Shown in pieces: positions 36,410-48,659 of a stretch of 64,000 nt of DNA. This DNA is from Aspidapion aeneum. Lineage: Eukaryota; Arthropoda; Insecta; Coleoptera; Brentidae. Below the pieces are notes generated by a model that was not told where the DNA came from, made no database searches, and worked only from the letters and a program-made list of their open reading frames with translations. Made by a program: the position numbers and the translations under genes. Positions within the stretch are counted from its first letter, which is position 1; the number at the start of each line of letters is the position of its first letter. The stretch covers positions 12,229,756 to 12,293,755 of the forward strand of contig OY755038.1 of assembly GCA_963576565.1 (NCBI GenBank). The letters run 5' to 3'.

Positions 36410-37935
36410 TTTTAAAAATATATAAACAACCGCGAAATTTAGCGGGAGCTAACAATACATATAGGGTTTCTACCTCCACTTATAATATGCATTTAAGCAC
36501 TTTTGACCTATTCCTTTTGTGCTATGCAATTTTTTTGTAAAACACTTTATAAACATTTAATAAATAAAAACACCAATTAAATTTTTAAAATGGTTTTATT
36601 TAGTGACATCAATCACATCATTTATTTTTTAACAATAAGCCAAAAATGTACTACGGTACAAATTATTCAAACTAAAAGTACGTATAATAAATAATACTCT
36701 TAAAAACAATTTAAGTAAGCATGTATATATAGGCAAATATTTTAAAAAAATAGTAGGATTTATCCACAATCCCTTTACTTGCGATAATTCAAATTTGAAA
36801 AAATAAAATAACATCGTTAGTGTTAATTATTTTAGTAAATAATATCAGAAAGACACGTCAATTCGGGAGTTTAAACCACTAGAACTGCAATATTCTGTAA
36901 GTGTTCCCTTTGAGGTGCGTTTCCAATTTTTTATAATATTTAACTCGTTTTAAACCAATACAACAGGGTGTTAACAATATACGTAATATTCCAATACTCC
37001 CTGTTACCGATATACACGGCGGCCTTTGATGCAAACATTCAGAAATAAAGATACGAAAAATGCTTAGATACCAAATTTACATAGATACGGTTTTTGTCAA
37101 CTGTGCGGCGATGATTTGACGTGACGAATACACTAATAAAATAATATGCACGTGTAAAAGTAAGAACCAATTAGGAATTTATTTTTATTCCAAATATGTT
37201 TGCATCATGCATCGTAAGGTATCGTGGGTATTGGAATAATACGTACTATATGGAAATAATATGCATATGTGTTTCAACGCAACCAATCAGGACATTTTTT
37301 CTTAAGGACCACAAGAAGTTATGTTTGCATCATACATTGGCAATTACCGTCGAATAATATGGATAGGGTGGTAGCTAAGTGCAAAAAATTAAAGAAAAAG
37401 TGTTGGTGCTTCTGTTAACAAAATACCGCGAAATACTTTTTTTCCAATTAGTTCCAAATCTGACACATAATCGCCAAAAAGGTTTAAAATTTGATTGATT
37501 TCGTAAAAAAAAAGCAAAAGAAAAATGAATTTTTAATAGTTTTTATTGCACAAAACCATCGAATATTAGTTATCTATATTTTCTGTGACAAAACCTAGAA
37601 AACCACCGAAAAAATATCAGTTATATTTTCTCTGGCAAATCCTAGGAAACCATAATTTACTACTAAATGTATGAAAAATCGTAGACTTTTTTGGCTCTCT
37701 GTCAGTTAACAACATGTACCAAATATGGTTGAAATATCTTAATAGATTTAAGATAAATAACAAAAATTTAAAAATTCTGATTTACACATTATTTTTATCC
37801 AAAGAACACTTCCTTAAATGTTTCGCACTTAGGTATCAACCGGTATAATAACATTTAATTGGGCATATTTATAATGAAAAAAAAATGCTGTTTTTAAAAC
37901 AGTTGTTTCTCAGGAAGTTTTTGTTTGACATTATA
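36410..37935. other. AT-rich region, no gene recognised
   Basis: No family motif on either strand. Some imperfect repetition of TTTGCATCAT(G/A)CAT words near 37200 and 37325. Nothing else supported. Confidence 0.4.
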
Positions 37936-38621
37936 CAGGGTGTTCGGCTTTAAAATACGGATATTCCGTGAGACGGGCAATAATCGTTCGGACTTGATAA
38001 GAAAAACAATTTGATGTTTATGATCGTTTCGAACAAAATTTATAAATAAAGAAGACAATACATTATTGTTAAAAGTTTAACTTTTGTTTAAGTAGGTAAA
38101 CGATCACAAACATCAAATTGTTTTTCTTGCCAATTCCGAAAGAGTCTCGCCCTTCTGACGGAATATCCGTATTTTAAAGCAGAATTTTTTTTTATCAATG
38201 TGTAGCATACCGTTAGAAAGGTAATGAACTAAAGAAGTTTTTAAAAGAAAATGAAGTTCTCAATTGTCGTTACTTTTTTTAATTTTTAATTTTGAAATTG
38301 ATTTTCTTTCACAAAATCACTAATGTTCTTCAATAAAAAACCTCGTATGTCCCTTTGGTACATCAATTTTAACAAATCTATTAATTAGTTGAAGAAGCAT
38401 AAGATTACAGAATTATAAAAAAAAATGGTGCTTTTCCAGACATTAATAAAAAGCTTACGAGGGTTTAAAGGTGGGATTTTGGATAATTTGAGAAAAACAA
38501 TTTAAAAATTCATATCTCTTTAGCCGTGACTCTTAGGATCCATGTTCCAAGGTTAAAAAGGTAGCAAATGACCCCAATAATATCCCAAAAAATGTTGACG
38601 GTTCATGTGCCGAACACCCTG
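37936..38621. mobile_element. Deletion derivative of the CAGGGTGTTCGGC MITE
   Basis: Matches 9252-10308, but after the first 15 bases (CAGGGTGTTCGGC) it jumps directly to the interior block TTTAAAATACGGATATTCCG, losing almost the whole left arm. The right arm is intact to CCCTG|TA. TA borders both ends. Confidence 0.8.
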
Positions 38622-39768
38622 TATAATAAGGCTGTTTTTTTAAGATGAGAGGCTTTTTCGGGTATTTATCGTACGTTTTTCTAAAAACCTCATACACGTC
38701 AATGTTGTTTGCGAGCAAACACGTTGAAAGTTTTGTAGCACTACTTTTGTACCTCTATATTTTAACTGAGTCGAGTGACATTTTGCTTTAAAGGTCGTGA
38801 ATGTCTTTAAAACTCTAAAAATTTCAAAAATATATCGATAGTTTTGAGATATTTGCCTTCTAATATTCAACGGATTGATAAAATAAAAATTAAATCGAAA
38901 CTTTGTATTTTGTTGGTTTAATTTTTATTTTATCAGTCCATGTTAAATTTGAAAATTTTTCTTTGAAACACTGTATAAATAATGCATTATAATAAAACGG
39001 GTACGATTAAAAAACATCCTATTCGTATTTTCAAAAAAAATCAGAGGTAGTTTAATATGCCCAAGAACTAAAAACAAAATTACATAAAAAATTAGTAAAC
39101 AAAGAAACATTATTAAAAAAAAAATTGCATAATAAAATTCAAGCATAGCTTTATAAAAATTATTTTTTTTATAAAAATCAATTTTAAAAAAATCTCATAA
39201 TATTGCATCTCAGGATAAATCTTAAAGTTAAATCAGACATAAAATGCGTTTCTTTATAGAAAACAGTATTCCAGTATAAAGCCTCTGTGAAACAGTTTTT
39301 GCAGCTATTTAAAAAGTATTGAAAAGTACTCAAAAGAAGAAAATTAAAGATTAGAGCTCCAAATAAAAGGAAAACCATTATGTTTTAACGCTATGGCATG
39401 CTGTGGGAAAAAATGTTTAAAAAAATCATCATCAATAGGGCATTATTGGAATAAAACCTAACTTTATTTTAGAGTCGGCTTTATTCTGACAGATTTACAA
39501 AGAAAATTGACAGCTGACCTCTCAAAATTGACAACAGTGTCTCACCCAAACTGATAGCTAACCTTTTTGGACGATTAGGCATACAGTGGTGAAAAAGCAC
39601 TCAAAAGTGAGCCACAATAGACCCACTAGTGGTCGCAGTGGAAAGGCTGCAAGGCCCGCTCACATATGAATCATCATCATCTCAAAATTGACATACCAAA
39701 GTTAAATTTAAAAATAAAGTCACTAACTTTCATTTAATAAAAACAGGTACTAATAAATCCGGTTCTTA
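38622..39768. other. Spacer with a diverged half MITE, no gene
   Basis: 38640-39000 resembles half of the 41075-41677 element (AATTTTTATTTTATCAG(T/C)CCATGTTAAATTTGAAA region and the facing GATAAAATAAAAATTAAATC). The rest is AT-rich without coding motifs. Confidence 0.4.
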
Positions 39769-40666
39769 CGAGGGTGGATCAAATATAAACAAGCCTTTTA
39801 AACTTACTAACGGAAAAATCTTTCAAGATGAACGTGGCCGTTATAATTTTGGAGTAAGGATATTCAGCAGCATGTAGATGGCTGGTAGTGCCGCGATGCT
39901 CATTTGGCCAGGAGCAATCGCAATGAGCGAGAAGAAAGTACACAGCAGTGTTGCGCAAAGAATAATCATTAAATTTCTTACACGCGAAAACGTGAAACCT
40001 GCTGAAATTCGATGCAGATTGCGAGCACAGTTCGGAAATAAGACGCTTTCGTGGGTACCTGTAAAAACTTGGTGCAAAGAAATTAACGACGGCCGTGAGC
40101 GTGTCGACAACGTGAGTCACCCACGTGGTCCGCGTACCATCATTTCTGCAGGCAAAGTTTTAGCGACCGTTTTCTGGGACTGGAGAGTAGTTTTTTGGTC
40201 GATTTTTTGCACGAGCGAATAACAATAAACGCGGCTTACTACTGCAACTTACTCGACCAGGTAAAGCTTGATTATCGCCAAAAGAGGAGAGCACACCCCA
40301 TCCAAGACGTGTTGCTCCTGCATGACAACGCTAGACCTGATACGGCAGCTGACTGTGCTGGAATACCCTCCATACAGTCCAGATTTGCCACCTTGCGATT
40401 TTCATATGTTTGGCCCACTCAAAGGTTCACTGGGAGGCGAGCAATTTCAGACCAATGAAGAGGTGGAGACATTCGTGCGCAACTGGTTAGATACCCGCCC
40501 AGCTTCCTTTTATGAAAACGGAATTAAGAAACTGTCAAACTGTTGGGAAAAGTGTATTAACACAGAAGGGGGATGTGTAGAAAAGTAGAAAAAATTTCTG
40601 TTTTGTGTCATGTTTCTAAATAACTAGTTTATAAACAAAGGCTTGTTTATATTTGATCCACCCTCG
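39769..40666 (+). mobile_element. Internally deleted mariner element
   Basis: 898 bp between TA dinucleotides, with near-perfect 28-bp inverted ends CGAGGGTGGATCAAATATAA / TTATATTTGATCCACCCTCG. Intact mariners are about 1.3 kb. The missing length corresponds to the middle of the transposase. Confidence 0.92.
39878..40588 (+). pseudogene. Mariner transposase, broken
   Basis: The N-terminal helix-turn-helix part is present (RIIIKFLTRENVKPAEIRCR, then LSWVPVKTWCKEINDGRERV). It jumps at RPRTII to SAGKVLATVFWDW, deleting roughly 85 residues including the first catalytic Asp (the GDETW block). Two frameshifts follow, near 40190 and 40340, across which VDFLHERITINAAYYCNLL, LLHDNARPDTAAD (second Asp) and YSPDLPPCDFHMFGPLKGSL (third Asp) can be read, ending GGCVEK and stop. 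Normal length is about 340 residues. The protein would catalyse cut-and-paste transposition at TA; inactive here. Confidence 0.9.
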
Positions 40667-41074
40667 TAAATACACAAAGGCCAAATTTTGAAAGAAAACA
40701 GCTGCGTTTTATATGTAAATCTGTCACAATACTGCCGATTGTAAAATAGGGTCAAGTTTTATTCCAATGATTCTCTAATGTCAAGAGAATACATTTCGAT
40801 AAAAAAATACACAGACATAAAGTCAGATAATAATCGATAAGACACACTTAAAATATCAGGTCAAGTTTTTTTAAGTGTTTTTAATGTAGTTTTAAGCACA
40901 TAGTTATAGAATGATTTTTTAATTTGAACACTTAATATCACTTAATTTAAAAAAATTCAAGTTTCGCCTGACCCACGGTTTTAAAACATCCTGTGTTTAA
41001 AGCGTAGTAAAAAAGAACGCAAATTTAGTTCATTTCGTATTTTTGTGCGGCGGAAACCTAGATAGCACAATATA

Positions 41075-41677
41075 CAGGGTGTCCCAACTAAAAGGTAACG
41101 AAGGTGTTTTTGGGTATTTTACGTGCGAATTTGGAGAAACGCTTGAACACGTCGATTTTGTTTGCGAGGGGGACACTTTTTGGGAATAGGGAAAGTGGGT
41201 CTAGTGATAGCTTGTTTTGAAGTTCTCTTGAATATCTTTACAACCGTATAAAAATTTTACATGGAATAAAAAAAAATACAAAAATCCATAGATTAATTTT
41301 TAAGATATTTGCTTTCAAATTTTACATGGAATGATAAAGTAAAAATTAAATCCGAAAAATATAAAATTCTGATTAAATTTTTATTTTATCAGCCCATGTT
41401 AAATTTGAAAGTTTGAAAGCAATGATCTTAAAAACTAACAAATAGATTTTTGAATTTTTTACACGGTTGTAAAGACATTCAAAAGGCCTTCAAAACAAGG
41501 TATCACTAGACCCACTTTCCCTATTCAAAATATAGGGGTAAAGCATACCCCTCGAAGATGATGCGTGCTACAAAAATCAAGATAGCCAAAAAGTGTCGCA
41601 AACTAAACCGACATGTCCGAGCGTTTCTCCAAATTCGCACGAAAAATACCCGACACGCTTTTAGTTGGGACACCCTG
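41075..41677. mobile_element. CAGGG-ended palindromic MITE
   Basis: 603 bp, ends TA|CAGGGTGTCCCAACTAAAAG and its complement ...TTTTAGTTGGGACACCCTG|TA. Arms of about 290 bp are imperfect complements. The small reverse ORF at 41521-41718 only reflects the arm sequence. Confidence 0.85.
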
Positions 41678-42324
41678 TATTTTAGAAATGGCTTGATATG
41701 TAAGTGCATCCCTTCCACTTTATAAGAAATCCATAAAATGTCTTTGCTATGTTTCCAGGCACGTAGAATAATTTATTAAATATTTGACCAAGCAAAACTT
41801 TCAGTTGTTGCCACTAGATGGCAAAATACGTCAAGTTCTCATTGGCATAATAGATGTCGAATGCAAAAATGTAATTTTTTTTAGATGTTTTTTTAGTACA
41901 TATTTTAAAATTTAAGAGATAAACCTTTTTGGGATATTTTTCTCCGTAACTACGCTTTGAAAAAGACATCTTTAAGAAGTCCTTGTGCTATTTGCCTCTT
42001 TTTAGGAAAGAGAAATAAAAGCAAAACCGTGGGTCAGGCATTGAGGGTGCTAAAATTCTGAAATAAACACATTTTATATTGGTAATAAATAAACCAGGAT
42101 AAACAAAACAATACATCGAGTTGATTAAAAAGATCGAAATCTTCTATCTTAAAACTATATACAGGGCGATAAGAAAATTCCTTTTATTCAATTTTAGAAA
42201 TTATGAGGTACAGAACTTTAGAATTTAAGGTATACACTTAAATATGGTAAGTAAAATCATCATAAACCTTTATTGATCATTTTGGGATGACGATTTATGA
42301 CAAACAAAGCATGGATATTTTTAA

Positions 42325-42400
42325 TTTTGATACATCTGATTGGGCTCGGAATAGCGCCACTTGTTTCCTATTTAACAAAATTGTATGTCTTACAGGCACT
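42325..42400 (+). repeat. Dispersed ~75-bp repeat, copy 1 (copy 2 at 48358-48432)
   Basis: Shared blocks TTTTTAATTTTG, CTGATTGGGCTCGGAAT, GCGCCA, TTGTTTCC and ATTGTATGTCTTAC versus ATTGATTGTCTTAC. Origin unknown. Confidence 0.5.
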
Positions 42401-42571
42401 GTTAAGTGGAAAAGGGTACTTCTAGCGGAGATATGGCAAAATGTAGGCATGCATTTAGTACTTAAGTTTCTTATAATAATCACTTGACTCCATTTTTTAA
42501 GGGTACCATAAAACTTTAAAAATTTATAAATTACCAAAAAAAATTGAAAATAAACACTGAGCATAGGCATT

Positions 42572-43499
42572 CAGGGCTCTCAACAGATAACTAGCAAAAT
42601 AATATGAAAAATATGAAATCTTTTAATAAAAATATGAAAATATGAAATTACGAAAAAAAATATGAAGAAAATATGAATAAAAACTTTTTTTTGGCCTTTT
42701 CGATATGGCCGGTGAATTTTTTTTTGGAAAATATATTTACTAACCAAATTTTTTTATTTTATTTATAAAGAAATTTTAACAGTTTCAAAAAGTTGAATTA
42801 GGCCTGAATGGGGTATCGCCAAAGAAAAATAAGGCACATATTTTAAAACTACATTTTCTGTGGATTTCACCTCACCTCTTTTTTCATCCAAACTTATTTG
42901 AGAAAAAAATTATGCTGCCAAATTTTTGACCGGTATAGTATTTAAAATAAGTCATTGTTATAAATTTGGGATTATGCAAGAACAAAAAAATCTTTAACAT
43001 TTAGTTCTTTTTGACATTTAAATTTTTTTTTTGTTTTTAAATAAAGGATGACAAAAACCAAATTTTATGTAAAAATTTTGACAATGGCATTTTCTTCTGC
43101 AAAAAAAGTTGCTATAATGTTTTTACAAAATTATAGTATTTTAAAAAATCTTCCGTACAATAAAAACTATAAGGTACGAAAAAAATGTAATAACACCATT
43201 TTTAAGAGCTCAAAAAAAGAACACTGTAAATTAAAATCAGCAGATCGCCATATTTATTAATAAGCGAGTATAAAAATAGGACATGCTGTACATTGAGGAA
43301 GGAAACAGGCTTAAGTATACTTTAAATGAAAAAGATAATTTTTAATTTATGTTTGCTTCACCAGTAGTCACTACTGGAGCCAACATTAGCCCCCTCAAAT
43401 ATGCAAAGTATGAAGGTTTTTTTTTTTTAATATGAAGTTTTATGAAGCCTGAAAAAAATATGAATATTTTCATAAAATATGAAGGTGTTGAGAGCCCTG
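42572..43499. mobile_element. Non-autonomous hAT-like element (CAGGGCTCTCAACA ends)
   Basis: Inverted ends CAGGGCTCTCAACA and TGTTGAGAGCCCTG enclose 928 bp. GGCATT borders both sides (a 6-bp match; hAT would give 8, so the duplication may be eroded). Subterminal zones are packed with AATATGAA words on both sides. No transposase. Confidence 0.75.
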
Positions 43500-44069
43500 G
43501 GCATTAAAATCGCAGTAAACAATGTTTTGTTTGTCACCCACGTGGCCCAAAATGATCAATTTGGCAACACAGTGTATATAGTAAGAAATGTTTTACCTTA
43601 TTTACATGATGTACTAACTTCCAGTTCTAAAATGACTGCATATTTTTTTAGCCTCTAACTTATAAAAAAGACAATGATAGGTAGTTAAAAGAAAAGGATG
43701 CACTAATACGAGGGCTGTCTTTTATATTTTGCTTATAGGAACATAGAGGGCGACACTGATCGAATGACGTTACTTAAACTTAACCTCAATCGTTATGTCA
43801 ATCAATTTTATAGCTATAGTGAATTTTTTAAGTCGAAAAATGGAATTAAACCGAGATCATTTTTGGGCTATAATTTTTTACAATTTTCAAAGGAAATTAT
43901 CTCAACAAGAATGTCTTGTCGTGTTAATTTCTCTTTTCGGTAATGAAGCACCACATCAGTCGATAGTTTCTCCTTGGTATAGAGAATCCAAGCGTGAACG
44001 GATTAGCCTGAGCGACGCACAGTGGGCCAGAATTTCGGAAAACATTGAAAAATATCCAACTAGCTAAAT

Positions 44070-45750
44070 ATATCAAATTTTATCGTGCATTCATTAAAAA
44101 CAGAACAAAGTAAGTCAGTTTCATAGACGAATGACAGAGAGTCAGTTTTACTATATAAACAGCTGGAAGGACCCCGCACAAAAGATTAGAGTGTGATACA
44201 CAGTGAAATGTAACTATATTTTCCTATTTCGAGTCCGTTACTTCCTACAACATTTTATTCATTAAAAAAATATCACAAATCCAACTTGAGGGCCTATATC
44301 TTAAACACTAATCGATCCTTTCGACTAATGAACAAATTTTTTTGATAATGTTTAAAGAAATAGTTTTAAAATGTATACTATTGATCTACACAAACAAAAC
44401 GAAATTCGAAGGTGATTTATTGAAACTTTGAAAAAGCTGAGTTTAATTCCAACTAACACAACAAACAAAAACATAGGTAGCTTTAACTGCACATTCATTT
44501 TTATTCCGAATCACTAAATCAACGGTGTCAAAAACATTCATTTATTACACAGCTGGCTAGAGTAACTTTATTTTTATTCTTTATATGTCCATGGGCAAAA
44601 AAAAAATTATTGTTTTTTTTATCAGTTTTTTTTGTGTGTATGTGTGTGTGTGCTCTCTATCTCTCTTAAATTCCTTGTTGTATGTCTTGGCATTGTTAAT
44701 TGTTTCATGGGCACGGGTGCAGAGCTTATAAAGGCATGTGTTAGCATTTGGTACATACCAAGGTTAGTTGAATACAAAATATTTAGCCATTTCCATTGCT
44801 TATAATATGAACCAAATTCATTTTTTATATTTATTTTACTCGCAAGTAAAAAAAGGGTTGTTCAGCCAGTTCATTGAAATGTAAAAGACCATTTAACCTT
44901 TGCCAATTTACAAGCAAGTAAAACAGCGTAAAAAGTAAAATAAAAATCTACTAAAACCACCAAAACCACTAATCAACTGCCATTAATTATGAAATTTTAA
45001 AATATATTTCATGGCATGACAGGTTAAACTTTCTTTCCAATCTAGGACCAGTTGCCACTCAAAAGATACTTCACAATCTATAGTTTGCATCATTTCAGAA
45101 ATCATGTCAAAACTGTCAACATGACAGCTGACGTGTTGAAAAAACCTTTTTATAATCTAGGCCTAATTTATTTTTTACTAATACCGCCAAAAAATGTTTT
45201 TAGGAAATTGCTATAGAAAATTCTAAAATTGTAAATCTGTGTAATAACACTAAAAAACAGCTTCATCTCTTAGAAAGTTTTGCGTTTTCTCCTGGATAGG
45301 CGCAAGTCGGCAAAAGTTTTTTTCTCAATCATAAAGCTTAGTAACTAGACAGTAAAACAGCATCAACAAAAACGTGTAGCAAGATGTACCACTTGACATA
45401 TCTCTTGTAGAATATCAAAGTGATATTTGGATTTTTGCCTTTACATGCATTCATTAAATAATTAGTTTTTCCTGTGAATGCGCCAAAAAATCTAATTTTT
45501 TTTAATTGTATATAAGCTTGAAATGACGCTGTACATGACCCAATTATAGCTTATTTAAAAAAGTAAAACCACCCTAAGCTATATCATCTGAAACTTGATA
45601 AATTTGTTGAACCAAAATACATGGCACAATAACACTTTATCGACATTTGTCAACCCAGCGTGTGTCAACGTCATAGTTGACAGAAATCATTGATTGATTT
45701 TAGCATGAGAAAAATTCATGCACGATCATTTTTGAAAATTTAGTTATTCA
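44070..45750. other. 1.7-kb non-coding insert within the second mariner
   Basis: Separates the N-terminal and middle parts of the mariner. Possible inverted ends: ATCGTGCATTCATTAAA near 44082 and AAAAATTCATGCACGAT near 45711. A (TG)n/CT-rich tract lies at 44634-44668. No ORF with known motifs. Confidence 0.4.
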
Positions 45751-45932
45751 ATGTTTAGGAGATCTCTGGCCCACGGTGCGACGATCCAAGGCCAGGTGCA
45801 CCAAAAACGGCTGTCACCCAGGAAAACATCGATGCTATGCGCTTGTTCATCACGGAAGATCGACATGTGACATATTAGGGGTAAGAAAATTAGTTCTGTT
45901 AACCGTAGAACAGAAAGAATCTAGGGTCAATT

Positions 45933-46187
45933 GGACCTCGTTATGCAATAAGGAACCAATTGATTCCAACTGACTCTCTTACTGTTTTGAGAAAATCGCG
46001 AAAAACAGGCGTGAGTTTTACTCCAATTTAAATTTTTGTAGTTTTGCAAGATAGTTCTATTGTCCCGCAGATGGCGCTGACAAGATAAAACTTTGGATCT
46101 TTATTTCAGAATGATGAAGCAGTAATTTTTGGTTCAATCTTGATTTTTTGGAAATTCGCGGTTGGTTCCTTATTGCATAACGGGGTC
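45933..46187. mobile_element. 255-bp MITE inside the mariner, CAATTG duplicated
   Basis: Ends GACCTCGTTATGCAATAAGG and CCTTATTGCATAACGGGGTC, about 25 bp inverted. CAATTG stands on both sides (45927-45932, 46188-46193). Removing it and one CAATTG restores the mariner frame RVNW-CQQTL. Confidence 0.85.
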
Positions 46188-46244
46188 CAATTGTTGTCAG
46201 CAAACTCTAGACCGCTTTGAGGCAGGAAACTCGAAAAACATGTA

Positions 46245-47063
46245 CAGGGTGTCCCAAATTGGGCACTTTTAGGGGGTTTAAGGTACTTCTAGGGTAGACA
46301 GAGAAAAACTGACCACGCATTGCGAGGCTCAAATTTCAAGGGAAGACATTTTGGTGGAAACCGCATTTTGAAATATCGTCTCGTCTTTGAGCTACGGGGG
46401 CTTTTTGAAAAGACTGCATTTTGGAAGGGGTTCTATAACTTCGTTATTAGTGGAAATTTTGATTTAGAGTAAATTGCAATTTTATAAACGCCAAGACGCA
46501 AGGCCAACTTGATTTGCATAGTATCAGACAACAAAACTATAGGAGCATTGAATAGGATTTGACCGCAAGCTTTCACGTCAATGGCGCATGACATCATTCA
46601 ACGCATACTAGACAAAAATAAAAAACTTTAATTATCTTCGAAACCGCTGAATAAAACAATGACATATGATACATCATTTTGAAAAGAATTCAATGACGAT
46701 TTCGAAAATTAATTAAAATATACGCCATTCCATAAGAAAAAATGCAACTTTATGTCATATCTCAAAAACTAAAAGTGACAGTTAAAATTTAATTTAGCGG
46801 GTGAATTCCTCGTGACATAGTCTATAAAATTGCAATTTACTCTAAATCAAAATTTCCACTAATAACGAAATTATAAACCCCCTTCCAAAATGCAGAGTTT
46901 TCAAAAAGCCCCCGTAGCTCAAAGACGAGAGGATATTTCAAAATGCGGTTTTTACTATAAGTCTTCTCTTGAAATTTGAGCCTCGCAATGCGTGGTCAGT
47001 TTTTCTCTGTCTCCCCTAGAAGTACCTTAAACCCCCTAAAAGTGCCCAATTTAAGACACCCTG
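46245..47063. mobile_element. CAGGG-ended palindromic MITE inside the mariner
   Basis: 819 bp, ends TA|CAGGGTGTCCCAAATTGGGC and ...GCCCAATTTAAGACACCCTG|TA, arms ~380 bp. It splits the mariner codons NMY|SIV exactly at TA, and the frame resumes cleanly afterwards, so the TA duplication is direct evidence. Confidence 0.9.
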
Positions 47064-47999
47064 TACAGCATTGTCTGGGGTGATGAATCGTGGATATTAA
47101 CCCGAAAATAAACGTCAGTCGTATGTTTGGGTGTTACACGATGCAGAAAAGCCAACAAAAGTCATCCGTTCTCAAAGTGTATCCAAAAAGATGGAACCCC
47201 TAACGACGAATCATTCTCCGCCAAAATAAATGCAAATGCGCACAAAGCACAAAAAACCATTGAATTTTTAACCCAACAAAACGTCGAATTGTTAAACCAT
47301 CCTTCATACGGTCTTAACGATTTCTATACTTTTCCAAAAATCAAGAATAGACTGTGTGGTCAAAGACTTTAGTCGCCAGAGGAAGCAGTCAACGCCTTCA
47401 AAAATACAATTTTGACAGTACCAATAAACGAGTAAAATTACAGCTTTGACAACTGATTTGAGCGCATGCAAAAGTGCATTAATTTTCCTGGAGAATACTT
47501 CGAGAAACAAAGAAACAATAGTCTTTAAAAGTCTTGATGACGGGTAAAAATACAATATGTGTTGATCCGGCCTGAAAGACAAAGAGCTGTCGTAGGTCTC
47601 GGACTATAGTTGTTTTCTTTTATTTGCATTCGATCTTTTCATTGATCGATATTGTATAGCAGTGGTTCGCCTGCTTTTGTTTTTTGTTTCTCTCGTATCT
47701 CGGTAGAAGGCGCTGCTTGCGATAGTTTTCTCACTATTTACATTTGATTAGAGACAAAACCGTCTAATTAACTTCGCAAGATTTGTCACATTGACCAGCA
47801 GTGTTCTGAGGAGTCCCATAAGGACGAAACAGTTAACTGTCAACACTTATTAGGTGCCCATTAGATCTTGGACCCCCGTGAGGTTAAGCTTTCAGGCTAC
47901 CCACGGAAAAATATGGGGGAAACAAAAACTCCTTTTTGCCCGATTAGCTACGAAACTTGTTTGATTTTTAAACGTTATCTACCGTTTTATTTCAAGGTA

Positions 48000-48187
48000 C
48001 AGTCGTACCTCTATAACTCGAACATAAAGGGACAGCCAAAACAGTTCAAGTTATGGAGAGTTCGAGTTATAGAAATTCAAGTTAAAGGTGTTAAAATACA
48101 TATAAAAATGTGCAGGAACCACTTAAAAGGTTTGAGTTATAGAGCGAGGTTCGAGTTATAGAGGTTTGAGTGAGAGGGGTTCGACTG
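48000..48187. mobile_element. pogo/Tigger-like MITE
   Basis: TA|CAGTCGTACCTCTATAACTC at the left and GAGTTATAGAGG...GGGGTTCGACTG|TA at the right. Terminal CAGTCGNACCTCTATAACTCGA is the typical end of pogo/Tigger-type elements. The interior repeats the TCGAGTTATAGA word four or five times. 188 bp, no ORF. Confidence 0.8.
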
Positions 48188-48473
48188 TATATGCAAAACT
48201 TAAAAGACAATCCTCGTATAAGATCGGAATTCATGGTGCTCTAGATAAAAGTAACAACATGGTGATGAACCTGGAAAAAATTAGTTCACAGGATAACGAA
48301 CATATTTTAATTTTCCGAAAAAAAAACTCAATATTTTGAAAATCCCTGTGGATATTTTTAATTTTGTAACAGCGCCTGATTGGGCTCGGAATGGCGCCAT
48401 TTGTTTCCCATTTATCCAAAATTGATTGTCTTACCGGTTCCGAAATCCCCATAAGACACCACGTATAGTTTGT

Positions 48474-48659
48474 CAGTGGCGTATATAAGGGGGGGGCCTG
48501 GGCCCCCTCCGAAGCTAAGATTTTTTTGATATTTTCCACATATTTCATGAATACAAACATAAAATAGTATAAAATACGGCCTTATGAGGTCTCGCCCCCC
48601 CCCCCCGAAACTGTCTCGCCCCCTCCCTCCCCCGAAACTTTTTTCTATATACGCCACTG
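48474..48659. mobile_element. hAT-like MITE (CAGTGGCGTATATA ends)
   Basis: Inverted ends CAGTGGCGTATATA and TATATACGCCACTG around a G/C-run-rich 186 bp (G run 48490-48498, C run 48596-48606). I could not find a matching 8-bp duplication. Confidence 0.65.

Larger units (their letters stand above)
43709..47600 (+). pseudogene. Second mariner transposase, dismembered by three inserts
   Basis: The 5' end TA|CGAGGGCTGTCTTTTATATT is followed by the N-terminal part at 43840-44068 (ELNRDHFWAIIFYNFQRKLS, QECLVVL, WYRESKRERISLSD). Then 45750-45932 (DDPRPGAPKTAVTQENIDAM, ITEDRHVTY, then LTVEQKESRVNW after a deletion), 46194-46244 (CQQTLDRFEAGNSKNMY) and 47064-47540 (SIVWGDESW with first catalytic Asp, IEFLTQQNVELLNHPSYGLN, FPKIKNRLCGQR, PEEAVNAFK, FERMQKCINFPGEYFEKQ). 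Inserts: about 44070-45750, 45933-46187 and 46245-47063. Frameshifts and stops are numerous. The block with the second Asp (HHDNAxSH) appears deleted. Confidence 0.8.

Noticed and set aside
36240..36479. 79-codon minus-strand ORF overlapping the exon candidate
   Set aside because: Different frame, no splice logic. The other frame has a consensus donor and more protein-like composition.
39779..40120. Two minus-strand ORFs inside the mariner
   Set aside because: They are antisense shadows of the transposase frame, including the inverted end.
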